From the NCBI RefSeq assembly GCF_002154725.1, contig NZ_MTAW01000093.1, forward strand, positions 1-64,000: a stretch of 64,000 nt of DNA. Reading direction: 5' to 3'. The notes below the pieces were generated by a model, which was given only the letters and a program-made list of their open reading frames with translations, searched no databases and was not told where the DNA came from. Made by a program: the position numbers and the translations under genes. Source of the stretch: Nostoc sp. 106C (GTDB lineage Bacteria; Cyanobacteriota; Cyanobacteriia; Cyanobacteriales; Nostocaceae). Below, one piece after another: positions 23,289 through 32,720 of this stretch. Each line of letters starts with the position of its first letter. Positions within the stretch are counted from its first letter, which is position 1.

Positions 23289-25523
23289 TTAAGGAACCTC
23301 AATTGGAATTAAAGCATTTTCTGGCAAATAGCTAGAGAACTGCCCTTCATCTGACAATACAAAAATCAGGCGTAGGGGGTAATCTGGTGGAACTTGTAAA
23401 TCTGCCCACGGTACTGCAAGTTCTAAACAAGTGTTAAAAGCTACTTGAGCGCGGCTAAACCGGGGATGCCATTGATAGTTCTCTCCTGCTTCCCGAAATT
23501 GAACCGATTGCGTGACAAAATTAATCTCCAGATGGTGGTGAAACAGGTAATTAACTGGTGCGGTATCTGGCACATCCGCCAAGGGAATTGGACTATTGTG
23601 CATGGTTTTATCGGGATAGAACCATAGCAAATTCAACTCTGTGGGAAAATCTCGACCTGGAACAACGCCGCTTTTTAAGTCCATTCGCAAATAAAAATTC
23701 AAGTGATCTACCCCATACCAAAGCCGTTGGATAGGGCTGCTGTTGTGCATTGTTCCCCGTGCACCGCCGATTTCGATGCGTCCAGCTTTGTCCCAATCTT
23801 GTTCATCACCCCTACCATCGATAACAGGGTGAATAAATCCTTGTGGAGTATGGTCTGCCCGTGCTGTATGGGCTTCTACTGGTTGTCTGAGATAGGGCGG
23901 TACAGGTTCATTTAACGCTTTGTAAATGCCATAGAGATGTTCCCGAAACAATTGGTCAAAAATCGCATCCTGATTTGAGGAATGTCCTTCACCAAACCAC
24001 CAAAACCAGTCAGAACCTTCTGCGGCGTACAAAGCTTCCCATGCTTCTGGGTTATTTTCTTCTGTAGCTTCCGGGTGACTGGCCAGGGTTTCCCTGGCTT
24101 GTGTGAGGTAGTCCCAAGCACGGTTTTTGGCAGGATCGCCAATCCAAGTAGTAAAGCTACCATCTACCCAAGAACCGCTATGCAGTTGTTCTCCGGGGAT
24201 AGTTGCTGTGGCGGGAAATTGTTCGAGGAATTCGGAGACAGTGACGAGTTTGAGGTGGGGTTCGTTGCTGAGGCTTTGATATAAGGCTTCTAAGAAAGGT
24301 TTGCCATCTTGAGGATAAAATTCCCAGCAATTTTCGCCATCCAAGGCAATAGTAACTAACCAAGGTTGTTCGCTGTGCTTGTCTCTTTGCCTTTTCGCGA
24401 TCGCTTGCAGGTGTCCTACTAAGTCTGCTGCTGCCTGCTTTGCTGGCATTGCCCCGTAAGTAAAGCCAATCAAATCTGATAATCTGTGATCGCGGAAGAC
24501 AATCGCCAATTCACCGGCTGGGGTTTCTAGGCGATAAGGTCGATATAGTAGTTCTGGTTCCTCCACATTCCCTGCCCCATCGCGATGGAAAAAGTGTTTT
24601 AGCGTCCATCCCAAGACAGCTTCATCTGAGCAAATCCACTTAAAACCTTGTTTAATAATATACGGTAATATTTCCGGGCTAACTGACTGCTCTGAAGGCC
24701 ATAAACCACGCGGTTCTTGGCCAAAGCGGTCTGTATACAACTCCCAAGCTTTTTCTAAGTGGCGGGGAATGTCTTCTGCCCACTGAAAACGTCGTTCCGG
24801 CAAATTCATCTGCGGTACAGCGACCCGACCGGAATTAGTATCAGCTAGTAAAGGCAAAATCGGGTGAGTGTAGGGTGTGGTTGTGACTTCTAGCTGCCCT
24901 GCTGTTTGCATTTTCCGGTGTTGGGGGATAATGCGGCCAAGGATTTCTCTTTGTTTAGAATAAATGCGCTGGCGATCGCTTAAAGTAAAATTTCGACCCT
25001 GCTTTAACCAACTGGCAATTTCTGGGTCATCCCAAAACAGCGGATCGATCCACGCCAAATTATGCCAAGCTAACAAATCGCTATAATCTTGCAGTTGCCA
25101 ATTCTCCAAACACCAAGCTTGTCCTTGCTCCTGCCTTTGATGATACAACTGGCCATAGCGAGGATGGGGGTCAATCAGGGTGTGGTGATTGGCATCAAAA
25201 AAGTGTTGGACAATAAATTCCCGCTGTTGCTGAGTCAGTTGTTCAACAGGCGTCAAACTGGCAGTTAGATAGGGATCGAAAGCTGTACCCGCAATGTAAT
25301 CTTCCAGTTGCAATATCAGAGATGGAACCAAATTCACTGTTTGGTGTAACTTCGGATACCGTTCTAGGAGTAAGACCAAATCCAGATAATCTTTAGTGCC
25401 ATGCAACCTAACCCAAGGTAAGCGGTACTGTTGGCTGGAAGATAACGAAACGCCGCTGCCAGGAGATTTGTACAGCGGCTGATGTTGATGCCAGATAAAG
25501 GCGACGTAAAGAGGTTGGGTCAT
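23289..25523 (-). CDS. Glycoside hydrolase family 57 protein
   Basis: 744 residues, alpha-glucan-active enzyme of family GH57 (amylase, branching or glucanotransferase types). Conserved regions: WHQHQPLY near the N-terminus, the nucleophile Glu278 in GLWPSEQSVSPE, and the acid/base Asp395 in ALDGENCWEFYPQDGKP. The C-terminal 200 residues form an additional beta-rich domain. The in-frame ATG at 25601 is rejected as start: its 26 codons encode Pro/Met-rich text (MPNQSPMPYAPMPNPQ) that is just translated GGGGATTGGGCAT-type intergenic repeat, while MTQPLYVAFIWHQHQPLY fits the family. Probably acts in glycogen metabolism. No neighbours of that pathway are present. Confidence 0.9.
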   Translation of the reverse strand: MTQPLYVAFIWHQHQPLYKSPGSGVSLSSSQQYRLPWVRLHGTKDYLDLVLLLERYPKLHQTVNLVPSLILQLEDYIAGTAFDPYLTASLTPVEQLTQQQREFIVQHFFDANHHTLIDPHPRYGQLYHQRQEQGQAWCLENWQLQDYSDLLAWHNLAWIDPLFWDDPEIASWLKQGRNFTLSDRQRIYSKQREILGRIIPQHRKMQTAGQLEVTTTPYTHPILPLLADTNSGRVAVPQMNLPERRFQWAEDIPRHLEKAWELYTDRFGQEPRGLWPSEQSVSPEILPYIIKQGFKWICSDEAVLGWTLKHFFHRDGAGNVEEPELLYRPYRLETPAGELAIVFRDHRLSDLIGFTYGAMPAKQAAADLVGHLQAIAKRQRDKHSEQPWLVTIALDGENCWEFYPQDGKPFLEALYQSLSNEPHLKLVTVSEFLEQFPATATIPGEQLHSGSWVDGSFTTWIGDPAKNRAWDYLTQARETLASHPEATEENNPEAWEALYAAEGSDWFWWFGEGHSSNQDAIFDQLFREHLYGIYKALNEPVPPYLRQPVEAHTARADHTPQGFIHPVIDGRGDEQDWDKAGRIEIGGARGTMHNSSPIQRLWYGVDHLNFYLRMDLKSGVVPGRDFPTELNLLWFYPDKTMHNSPIPLADVPDTAPVNYLFHHHLEINFVTQSVQFREAGENYQWHPRFSRAQVAFNTCLELAVPWADLQVPPDYPLRLIFVLSDEGQFSSYLPENALIPIEVP

Positions 25524-25683
25524 AGGGAATGATGGGGTATTGGGCAATGAGGATTGGGGATTGGGCATGGGGGCATAGGGCATTGGGGATTGATTGGGCA
25601 TGGAGCATAGGGCATCCCTGCCCTTGTCTGCCTTATTTCTACCTTGTCTCCCCTAGCCCTTAATCCCTAGCCCCTTCCAGTCC

Positions 25684-25914
25684 CTAGATAACTTGTTCGA
25701 CTTCGGCAATTTCGGGAATCATTTCCCGCAAGCGGCGCTCAATACCCATTCTTAAGGTCATGGTAGAGCTAGGACAAGAACCGCAAGCTCCTTGCAACCG
25801 CAATTTGACCACAGGCCCATCCAGTTCTACTAATTCCACATTGCCGCCATCAGACATTAGGTAAGGGCGCATTTCATCTAATACAGTTTCTACGTTGTCA
25901 ATTGTCAGTTCCAT
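25684..25914 (-). CDS. NifU-like C-terminal domain protein (Nfu iron-sulfur scaffold)
   Basis: 76 residues, a stand-alone Nfu domain. The iron-sulfur-binding CxxC is in [18 protein letters not shown]. Such proteins carry a 4Fe-4S cluster between two subunits and pass it to apoproteins; in cyanobacteria NfuA supplies photosystem I. The length matches cyanobacterial Nfu. Start ATG at 25914 gives [19 protein letters not shown], the usual beginning. Confidence 0.95.
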   Translation of the reverse strand: MELTIDNVETVLDEMRPYLMSDGGNVELVELDGPVVKLRLQGACGSCPSSTMTLRMGIERRLREMIPEIAEVEQVI

Positions 25915-26300
25915 AGTTTTAGACCTGTAAGTTAACCGAGGGTATGGGGAATTAGTCTACAGTGGAGCTAAAGCACAACTATCAAGCTATTTCCCAAAAT
26001 TTTATTTTCTTGCTTTGTTAAAACGATCCTAGATCTAATTGCAGCTAGTTGTTAGTTATTGGTAGCCAGTTATCTGTTTGTGATGACTTTAGGCTATACC
26101 AAAAATCTCTAAATCTAGAAGCTGTATTGGATGATATCTCTATATTGTGCCGCTATACTGTACTAGCTTTATTGATATTCGAGTTGCGGAATACCGCATC
26201 GTAGCGACTCGCATTGTAACTAGCACTGTTTTGCAGTTTTCGGCTGTATTAGCCGAGCAATTCTTAAATCTATTTTAGAAATATAACATTAGACACTTGA
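25915..26300. other. Intergenic region, nothing recognised
   Basis: 386 bp between nfu (its promoter side) and the end of the histidine kinase gene. AT-rich, with short direct repeats such as TTAGTTATTGG/AGTTATCTG. No gene, hairpin terminator or known RNA stands out. Confidence 0.4.
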
Positions 26301-28097
26301 CTAACAGATGCTATTTTGTAGATCGTTATCATTGGAGGAAACGAGTACTGGCTGTTGATACAGAGGCACTGTGAATGTCACTGTGGAGCCAAGCCCTTCA
26401 CCTAGACTGTAAAAATGCACCTCACCACCCATTGCCTCTACTAGCTTCTGGGATATTGCCAATCCCAAACCTGTACCACCATACTGGCGGGTGCGAGAGC
26501 CATCAACTTGAGAAAATAATTGAAATAGTTTGTCTTGTTTGTCTAACGAAACACCAATACCAGTATCTGCTACACGTACTCTCACCATTCCAGGGTATTC
26601 CTGCCCTTGGAGCTTTGCTTTTTTGATGGCGAGATCGGCGCTAATAGTTATACCGCCTTCTTGAGTAAATTTAATGGCATTACCTACTAAATTGAGCATT
26701 ACTTGTAGCAGCCGTTGGTAATTGCCTTGAACAATAATTTCATCTGAGGTAATAGGCATTTGCATCCGGAAGCTCAGGTTTCTCATCTCGGCTTGAGGAC
26801 GCATAAAATTGTCTACATCACCGAATAACTCAGCTAATTGAACTGGAGCACAATCTAGATCCATTTTGCCAGCTTCGATTTTGGCAATGTCCAAGATATC
26901 GTTGATGATGTTCAGCAAGTGAATCGATAAGTGGTGAGCCTCTTTGAGAAATTGATGTTGTTCTTCTGGATCGTCTGCCATCCCCTCCAGAATCAGCTTC
27001 AAAAATCCAATCATGCCGTTAAGAGGAGTACGAATTTCATGGGAAACATTCGCCAGAAACTCGCTTTTAAGGCGAGAGGCATCTTCAGCTTTTTGACGGG
27101 CTGCTTCTAATTCTTTGTATAAAGTAGCATGAGCGATCGCTGTTCCCAGCTGATCTGCCACTTCTTTAGCTAGTTCGATTTCTGCATCTGTCAAAGGGTA
27201 GCATTCATCCCGCAAATTCAATGCCACCAATCCATTTGCTTGGTCTTGATAAGATGTAGCCACTACTAAAATTTTCTGGTGTGGACAAAGACTATACCCT
27301 GGTACTTCCATGACTATCGGTTCTAAAGTAGCCAAGGCTTGAGCAAAGGCAGGCTCAGTAGCTAAATCTATGTCTACACCTAGTAGAGATTTGCACTCTG
27401 GCTGGTGATACTCTGCTATTACCCGCACTTTCGGGCTAGAAGGCTGGTAGGGACAAATAATACAGCGTTCTAACCGCAGCACTTTCCCCAAACTATCAAC
27501 TGTTTGCTGCCAAATAATGTCTAGATCAAGGTTGCGGCGAATATTTTTGGTAATTCGATTCACCAGCTTTTGGTGTTGCTGTGAGCGTAAAGCCAACTCT
27601 ATCTGTGTAGGTGTTTTTGTGATTACATCTATTTTGCCTCTGTTGACTTTAGCTTGTAGTAAGCGTCCCATTACCAAAACAGTGGTTGCCGCTTTACCCA
27701 ATTGCGGCATAATCGGAGTGATCACCAATTCCAACTCAAACAACTCCTGGCCGCAACTAAACCAGCACTGCAATTTTTCCGGCACCAAACTTGTCAAAAT
27801 CCGGTGCAGCCGCTCCAAATAAGCAACCTTATCAACTGGGTCGAAGGTTGCCTCATCATTGAACTCATCAATTATCTGGTCAGGATTTAACCCCAGAAGC
27901 TCACTGTGCTGCCAACAAAAAGTCAGGTAACGCCCTGACCCATCTTGTGTATATACCAACTCAGCTCCTAGAGTTGGTAGCAGGTAATCAGTCGGATTAT
28001 TAATAGAGTTTCGATTCTGGGAGAATAAGTTCGGCAATTGAGAATTGGCAGTAATAGTCATTATCGAGTTGGATAGACAAATAGCAGCCGACAACAT
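26301..28097 (-). CDS. PAS-GAF sensor histidine kinase
   Basis: 598 residues, soluble. An N-terminal PAS-like domain (about 35-150) is followed by a GAF domain (about 190-325), a linker helix, the HisKA dimerisation domain with phospho-acceptor His353 (ANVSHEIRTPLNGMIG), and the ATPase domain: N box NLVGNAIKFTQEGG, G1 DTGIGV, G2 GGTGLGLAISQKLV. The GAF domain has Cys residues (LERCIICPYQ, YSLCPHQ) but no clear bilin-lyase motif, so chromophore binding is uncertain. No receiver gene is adjacent, so the partner regulator is elsewhere. An ATG at codon 13 (28061) is an alternative start. Confidence 0.92.
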   Translation of the reverse strand: MLSAAICLSNSIMTITANSQLPNLFSQNRNSINNPTDYLLPTLGAELVYTQDGSGRYLTFCWQHSELLGLNPDQIIDEFNDEATFDPVDKVAYLERLHRILTSLVPEKLQCWFSCGQELFELELVITPIMPQLGKAATTVLVMGRLLQAKVNRGKIDVITKTPTQIELALRSQQHQKLVNRITKNIRRNLDLDIIWQQTVDSLGKVLRLERCIICPYQPSSPKVRVIAEYHQPECKSLLGVDIDLATEPAFAQALATLEPIVMEVPGYSLCPHQKILVVATSYQDQANGLVALNLRDECYPLTDAEIELAKEVADQLGTAIAHATLYKELEAARQKAEDASRLKSEFLANVSHEIRTPLNGMIGFLKLILEGMADDPEEQHQFLKEAHHLSIHLLNIINDILDIAKIEAGKMDLDCAPVQLAELFGDVDNFMRPQAEMRNLSFRMQMPITSDEIIVQGNYQRLLQVMLNLVGNAIKFTQEGGITISADLAIKKAKLQGQEYPGMVRVRVADTGIGVSLDKQDKLFQLFSQVDGSRTRQYGGTGLGLAISQKLVEAMGGEVHFYSLGEGLGSTVTFTVPLYQQPVLVSSNDNDLQNSIC

Positions 28098-28231
28098 TAT
28101 TACTAAAGCTGCTTAAAGTTTGGCATAAATTATTACAGCTTTGGAGTTTTTATTTGAAGTTTTGGTGATTCTGCAAGCCAAAGTTGCAAATTTTACATTT
28201 TTTTGATTTTATATTTACACTTTATTTATAT

Positions 28232-28468
28232 TCAATCATTCCATTCTCCCCGAGGTGGAATAGGAGCGCGTACAGGAGTACGTGTCAGTTCATCATCTCT
28301 GGGGACTTCACCCCGCAACCATTGCCGAATCGCCACTTCAATGACTTTACTTGGGTCGTTAGTTAGATGCTGAATTTGCTCTAGTAACTCAGAGTCCAGA
28401 TGGACGGCAATTTCTACCTTATCGGCTTGTCTGTTTTCCGCATCGGTAGCTTTTTCTTTCATATTCAT
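28232..28468 (-). CDS. Small ribbon-helix-helix-like protein
   Basis: 78 residues. The core KVEIAVHLDSELLEQIQHLT followed by NDPSKVIEVAIRQWLRG has the RHH strand-helix-helix pattern. The C-terminal tail is Pro/Arg-rich (TRTPVRAPIPPRGEWND). No toxin gene is next to it, so it may be a stand-alone regulator rather than an antitoxin. An ATG at codon 3 (28462) is also possible. Located 135 bp upstream of the histidine kinase gene on the same strand. Confidence 0.7.
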   Translation of the reverse strand: MNMKEKATDAENRQADKVEIAVHLDSELLEQIQHLTNDPSKVIEVAIRQWLRGEVPRDDELTRTPVRAPIPPRGEWND

Positions 28469-29145
28469 AGGTTTATATACTCAGAAATTGTTGTGTCAAA
28501 AGCTTTGTAAAGCAGCACTATTATGAATTTCGGATTAGTTTACTGACAAATGTAAAAATTTATAGTTACATAGTTCCCCGAAATTTTACCAAAGTAACAG
28601 CTTCTGCTTGCAAGTGGCAATTTTCATAGAAGTTACCATACAGTAGCTTTCTAGAAGTTTGTCAGTAAATCAATTCTTACGGGCAATTACGGGTTAAATT
28701 ACCCATGATCTCTACACTATGTACTTATACATATTTATTGTACGCTTCTGGTTGATCAATACCCCTAACTAAAAATAGACTTTTACAGATTCTTTTTGCT
28801 AGATGGGAAATCAGGCAGTCCCAATGAAACAATTTCACAACCATGCATTGGGTATTAGGATATGTACATCGATATTTGTCGAAGTAGATTTCAAGACAGA
28901 GGACAAGAGGTAAGTCCAGCGCGGCAAGAGTAGGAGCGTCACTTTAAGGGGTAAAGGACAGATATACGCTTGGAGCAGACTTCTCTTAGGGTAGAAATAA
29001 CAATTTGAGAAATTTTGCGTCAGTCTTGGCAATTTTATGCCAACAGAGCCAGAAACGAAACCCAACAATTAACGTTTAAAGTTGAAAAAAGCACCTCAAC
29101 AGAAGTTAAGTTGTTTGCTGACGGGGGTTTATCGGAGCCATTCTG
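28469..29145. other. Intergenic region upstream of the amino-acid transporter
   Basis: 677 bp. It holds the inverted-repeat element at 28539..28669 and no supported gene. A minus-strand open frame at 28835..29068 has no family features. The last 100 bp contain ACGAAACCCAAC (a piece of the GTTGGGTTT repeat text) and must include the transporter promoter. Confidence 0.45.
28539..28669. repeat. 131-bp element with 12-bp inverted ends
   Basis: TTTACTGACAAA (28539..28550) and TTTGTCAGTAAA (28658..28669) are perfect inverted repeats, and the centre has a weaker dyad (AAGTTACCATACAGTAGC). No coding capacity. Either a MITE-like element or a regulatory dyad; only one copy is seen here. Confidence 0.5.
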
Positions 29146-30633
29146 ATGCAGAAAAGAAAAGTCAGGCGATTAACGATGTTGTTTGCAGTCATGCTAGTAA
29201 TCAGCATCATCGCAGGTCATAGCCATTCTCTTAAAGCTGCCTCATCTTTAGGCAAGGACACGCTGACGATGATAACTTCACCAGATTACCCACCTTATGA
29301 GTTTTATGATACTCAGGGTGGTGAGAGGCAAATCGTTGGCTTCGATATAGATATTGCCAAGAACCTAGCTCAAAAATTGGGGTTTAAACTCCAAGTCATG
29401 GAATCTGATTTTAATGGATTAATTCCTGCACTCCAAGCAAATCGGGCTGATTTTGTGATGGCTGGGATGACTCCGACACCAGAACGTCAGAAAAATGTGG
29501 ATTTTTCTATTATTTATTACGAAGCAAAAGATACTATTGTCGCTCCTAAAAATAGCAACCTCAAACAGCCTCAAGATTTAGCCGGGAAAAAAGTTGGCAT
29601 TCAACTGGGAACTATCCAAGAGCAAAATGCTAAAAAAATTGCCCAAAAAGTTACAGGTATTCAACTCAAGCAACTTAATAAAGTACCGGAAATCATTCAA
29701 GAACTTAAATCAGGACGAATTGATGCGGCAATTGTTGAGGATACTGTTGCCAGAGGATTCGCTCAAGCTAACCCACAATTAGAGTTTAACGTGATTCCTT
29801 CAGAAGAGGCGAGTGGATCGGCGATCGCTTTTCCTAAGGGTTCCGCTTTTGTAGAACCTTTTAATCAAGGTTTGCAACAAATGAAGGATAAAGGCGAACT
29901 TGAAAAATTAGTTACCAAATGGTTTACGCAAAATACCTCAGCCCCTACTTTATCCTCACCTGCCAAAGGCGGGCTAAATCTAGACTTTACCCGAATTCTC
30001 CCAGACATTCCCTTTATCCTCAAAGGCATTCCTCTAACGTTATTGTTTACACTCTTTTCCGTATTTCTGGGGTTAATTTGGGGTACAGTTCTCTCTTTGT
30101 GCAAAATTACCGGAATTAAGCCCCTTACTTGGCTGGCTAATGCTTACACATCTATATTTCGTGGCACACCTCTACTGTTACAGTTAGCGTTGGTTTACTA
30201 TGCGACGCCCCAGCTGACAGGCTATGATATCTCGGCTTTACAGGCAGGGGTGCTAACATTTACCCTCAACTCTGGCGCTTATATGTCGGAAACCATCCGG
30301 GGTGGAATTCAAGCCGTAGATAAAGGACAAACTGAGGCGGCGATGTCTATGGGTGTTCCTTACCGATTGATGATGTGGGATATTATTTTGCCCCAAGCAT
30401 TGAAGAATATTCTCCCAGCATTGGTAAATGAAACTATTGGATTATTGAAAGACTCAGCTTTAGTATCAACAATTGGTGTAGTGGAAATATTACGCAGTGC
30501 CCAAATTGTCGGTGCGAATAAATATATTTACTTTGAACCACTGCTGTTTGCAGGGTTAATCTACTATGTTTTAGTGATGGGTCTGACCTTTGCTGCATCT
30601 GTTTTAGAAAGGAGGTTGAGACAAAGTGAGTGA
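29146..30633 (+). CDS. Fused substrate-binding protein and permease of a polar amino-acid ABC transporter (BgtB-like)
   Basis: 495 residues. An N-terminal signal/anchor (about 10-32) is followed by a family-3 solute-binding domain (about 36-262; SPDYPPYEF, IVGFDIDIAKNLAQ, GMTPTPERQKNVDFS) and then a HisM/GlnP-type permease (about 285-495; ALQAGVLTFTLNSGAYMSET, and the EAA loop EAAMSMGVPY). Such fusions occur in cyanobacteria; Anabaena BgtB has this design and imports basic amino acids and glutamine. The next gene, an ATPase, overlaps by 8 bp. The two form a complete importer if the permease works as a homodimer. Confidence 0.93.
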   Translation: MQKRKVRRLTMLFAVMLVISIIAGHSHSLKAASSLGKDTLTMITSPDYPPYEFYDTQGGERQIVGFDIDIAKNLAQKLGFKLQVMESDFNGLIPALQANRADFVMAGMTPTPERQKNVDFSIIYYEAKDTIVAPKNSNLKQPQDLAGKKVGIQLGTIQEQNAKKIAQKVTGIQLKQLNKVPEIIQELKSGRIDAAIVEDTVARGFAQANPQLEFNVIPSEEASGSAIAFPKGSAFVEPFNQGLQQMKDKGELEKLVTKWFTQNTSAPTLSSPAKGGLNLDFTRILPDIPFILKGIPLTLLFTLFSVFLGLIWGTVLSLCKITGIKPLTWLANAYTSIFRGTPLLLQLALVYYATPQLTGYDISALQAGVLTFTLNSGAYMSETIRGGIQAVDKGQTEAAMSMGVPYRLMMWDIILPQALKNILPALVNETIGLLKDSALVSTIGVVEILRSAQIVGANKYIYFEPLLFAGLIYYVLVMGLTFAASVLERRLRQSE

Positions 30634-31360
30634 AGTTGTAATTCGTACAGAATTCTTGTGTAAATCTTTTGGTAAACTCAACGTACTCAAAGATATTTCT
30701 ACAGATATTCACCAAGGTGAAGTTGTGGCGATTCTTGGCCCTTCTGGTTCGGGGAAGTCTACCTTTCTAAGATGCTTGAATTTGTTAGAACGTCCCACTA
30801 GAGGCAGAATCTATTTTCACAAGCAAGAAATCACTAATCCCAAAGTAAATATCGCTCAGGTTCGGCAACAGTTGGTAATGGTGTTTCAACACTTTAATTT
30901 ATTTCCCCACATGACAGTCATACAAAATGTCACCTATGCTCCGATTAAGGTGAAAGGAGTAGATCGACAGTTAGCTGAAAGTAAAGGGCTGGAGTTACTG
31001 ACAAAGGTAGGCTTAGAGGAAAAAGCAGATGTCTATCCATCTAAACTATCAGGAGGACAAAAACAAAGAGTAGCGATCGCTCGCGCTTTGGCAATGGAAC
31101 CTGAAATGATTTTATTTGATGAACCCACCTCCGCTTTAGATCCAGAAATGGTCAAAGATGTGCTGGAAGTCATGCAAGCTTTAGCTCACACAGGAATCAC
31201 AATGGCAATTGTTACCCATGAAATGGGATTTGCCAAAGAAGTAGCTAGTCGAATTATGTTTCTCGATCGAGGGATGTTGGCAGAAGATACCACTCCCAGC
31301 CAGTTTTTCCAAAGTCCTCAGTGCGATCGCGCTAAGCAATTCTTAGAAAAAATGCTTTAG
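30626..31360 (+). CDS. Polar amino-acid ABC transporter ATPase (GlnQ/BgtA-like)
   Basis: 244 residues. Walker A GPSGSGKST, Q-loop VFQHFNLFPHM, signature LSGGQKQRVAIARAL, Walker B MILFDEPTSALDP and the switch His in VTHEMGF are all intact. It belongs to the polar amino-acid subfamily. The start (GTG or ATG-like codon at 30626) overlaps the end of the permease gene by 8 bp, so translation is coupled. In Anabaena the bgtA and bgtB genes are apart, whereas here they form an operon. A terminator follows 7 bp after the stop. Confidence 0.95.
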   Translation: MSEVVIRTEFLCKSFGKLNVLKDISTDIHQGEVVAILGPSGSGKSTFLRCLNLLERPTRGRIYFHKQEITNPKVNIAQVRQQLVMVFQHFNLFPHMTVIQNVTYAPIKVKGVDRQLAESKGLELLTKVGLEEKADVYPSKLSGGQKQRVAIARALAMEPEMILFDEPTSALDPEMVKDVLEVMQALAHTGITMAIVTHEMGFAKEVASRIMFLDRGMLAEDTTPSQFFQSPQCDRAKQFLEKML

Positions 31361-31367
31361 CTAACTA

Positions 31368-31401
31368 GATTCCCGACTTGTTTATGAGGTCGGGAATCTT
31401 T
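31368..31401. terminator. Terminator of the transporter operon
   Basis: GATTCCCGAC (31368..31377) / GTCGGGAATC (31389..31398) with an 11-base loop, then TTTC. Located between convergent stops, so it may serve the DUF4383 gene as well. Confidence 0.85.
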
Positions 31402-31406
31402 CATAA

Positions 31407-31868
31407 TTAAAAGCGATCGCGATAGCGACCTGTCACCATCTCGCGTTCATGCTCTCGTAGTTCTGCTGGACTGGGTGTTTTGAATCCAAAATAGGCAGCA
31501 ATCAATGCTGTGATTGCATGTAGCCAAACATCGTGACCAAAGATCGGAATTAGGCCAAATACGGTATTAAGAACTGGCAACAATCCCATAACTGCCAGCA
31601 CTCCATAAAAGATTGCCAAACCCCGTCCGTAATTGCGCGCTCTAATATAGGTGCGGTAGGAAACTAATCCCGCAATACCAACAGCTATATGCACAATGTT
31701 ATGGAGAACATTAATGGCAAATGTTTTCAACAGGTAACCATATCCTGCCTTAAACACAATTGCAGGTCCAGCAACACCAGGCGTTGCTACCATACCTGGT
31801 ATAAAGCCAAAAATGCCAATTAATAGAAACACAATGCCGCTAATTAAGGCAAAGTAGCGTGCTCCCAT
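31407..31868 (-). CDS. DUF4383 family membrane protein
   Basis: 153 residues, four predicted membrane segments (about 5-25, 53-72, 84-104 and 112-131). NVLHNIVHIAVGIAGL is the typical DUF4383 second helix. The function is unknown. I use the ATG at 31868 (MGARYFALISGIVFLLIG) because AAGGGAG lies just upstream. The longer open frame to 31934 adds a polar leader without membrane-protein features. Confidence 0.82.
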   Translation of the reverse strand: MGARYFALISGIVFLLIGIFGFIPGMVATPGVAGPAIVFKAGYGYLLKTFAINVLHNIVHIAVGIAGLVSYRTYIRARNYGRGLAIFYGVLAVMGLLPVLNTVFGLIPIFGHDVWLHAITALIAAYFGFKTPSPAELREHEREMVTGRYRDRF

Positions 31869-32059
31869 AGTATTACTCCCTTTATTAGAGATTTTGGGAA
31901 ACCAGGGGGATTTCTCATCCCGGAAACTACTCACTTTGTTTGTTGCAATTAAAACTGCTACTGTTGTTCAAGTCCCTAGCAGTCATGGCAACAATTTTCC
32001 TACTCTCAAGCTGGCTCAAACTCAAGCAGAAATTCCCCTATCTAAAGTAAGAATTTTGA

Positions 32060-32503
32060 AAATTTTGCGATGTCTGCGACAAGCCTCTGCTGACGATGGC
32101 TTGCCACTGCACAGGTTGCCAGCGAATGACCGCCAGCGCTTTTTCTTTAAGCGCCGCAATTCCAAGCGTTGGGTTCTCAATACTGAAAGGTCAGCCGACC
32201 ATCGGCGGTTTACATGGCGCGACTCGCCATTACTTCTGCCCACACTGCATGAGTTGGATATTTACTCGCCCGGAAGGAATGGACGAGTTCGTTAACCTTC
32301 GTGCGACGATGCTGGATGATGTGTCATGGACGATGCTGGATGATGTGTCATGGTTCACGTTTTTCATCGAAACTTGGACAAGGGAAAAGCTGACATGGGC
32401 GATAACTTCTGCGGTTTATAGCTTCGAGACCCTGCCCACAGAAGAAGACTATGCTTCACTGATAGAAGAATACGCCAAGCAAGCATCGAGACCTTTACGA
32501 TGA
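32060..32503 (+). pseudogene. GFA/CENP-V family protein, N-terminally truncated, with a 24-bp duplication
   Basis: The reading frame gives FCDVCDKPLLT, then MACHCTGCQRMTASAFSLSA and HYFCPHCMSWIFTRPEG, the zinc-binding core of the GFA (glutathione-dependent formaldehyde-activating-like) family. The usual first zinc strand (CxCGAVRY) and the start are missing, and an in-frame TGA (32057) blocks extension. A tandem 24-bp duplication (32306..32329 and 32330..32353) repeats TMLDDVSW in frame. An ATG at 32096 could still allow a 135-residue product lacking half of the zinc site. Confidence 0.7.
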
Positions 32504-32654
32504 CTGGAACTTGAAACCTTCCCCAATCTTCGACCCCGTTCGGGAGCTACTTGCCCTGTTGCGCTCAGTGTGAAGGCGATGTTGGGTGCAGTCTTCTACA
32601 AATCCTTGGTCGTTTGAGGTTGATGGTGAAAATTATTAAGTTACGCCCGTAAAT

Positions 32655-32720
32655 TTATTGTGAAGATACACGCCAAATCTTAATAGTGCCATCCTGCCCA
32701 GCACTAGCGAGAATCTGACC
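32655..32720 (-). pseudogene. C-terminal relic of a WD40-repeat protein
   Basis: The minus strand reads GQILASAGQDGTIKIWRVSS followed by Gln and TAA. ILASAGxDGTIKIWxV is the end of the last WD40 blade in cyanobacterial WD40-repeat proteins. The frame breaks immediately upstream. On the same strand 1.7 kb upstream lies an N-terminal HTH relic of the type found at the start of such proteins (34408..34710). Confidence 0.65.

Noticed and set aside
25524-25601. N-terminal extension of GH57
   Set aside because: Encodes only translated intergenic repeat text; the family start is at 25523.
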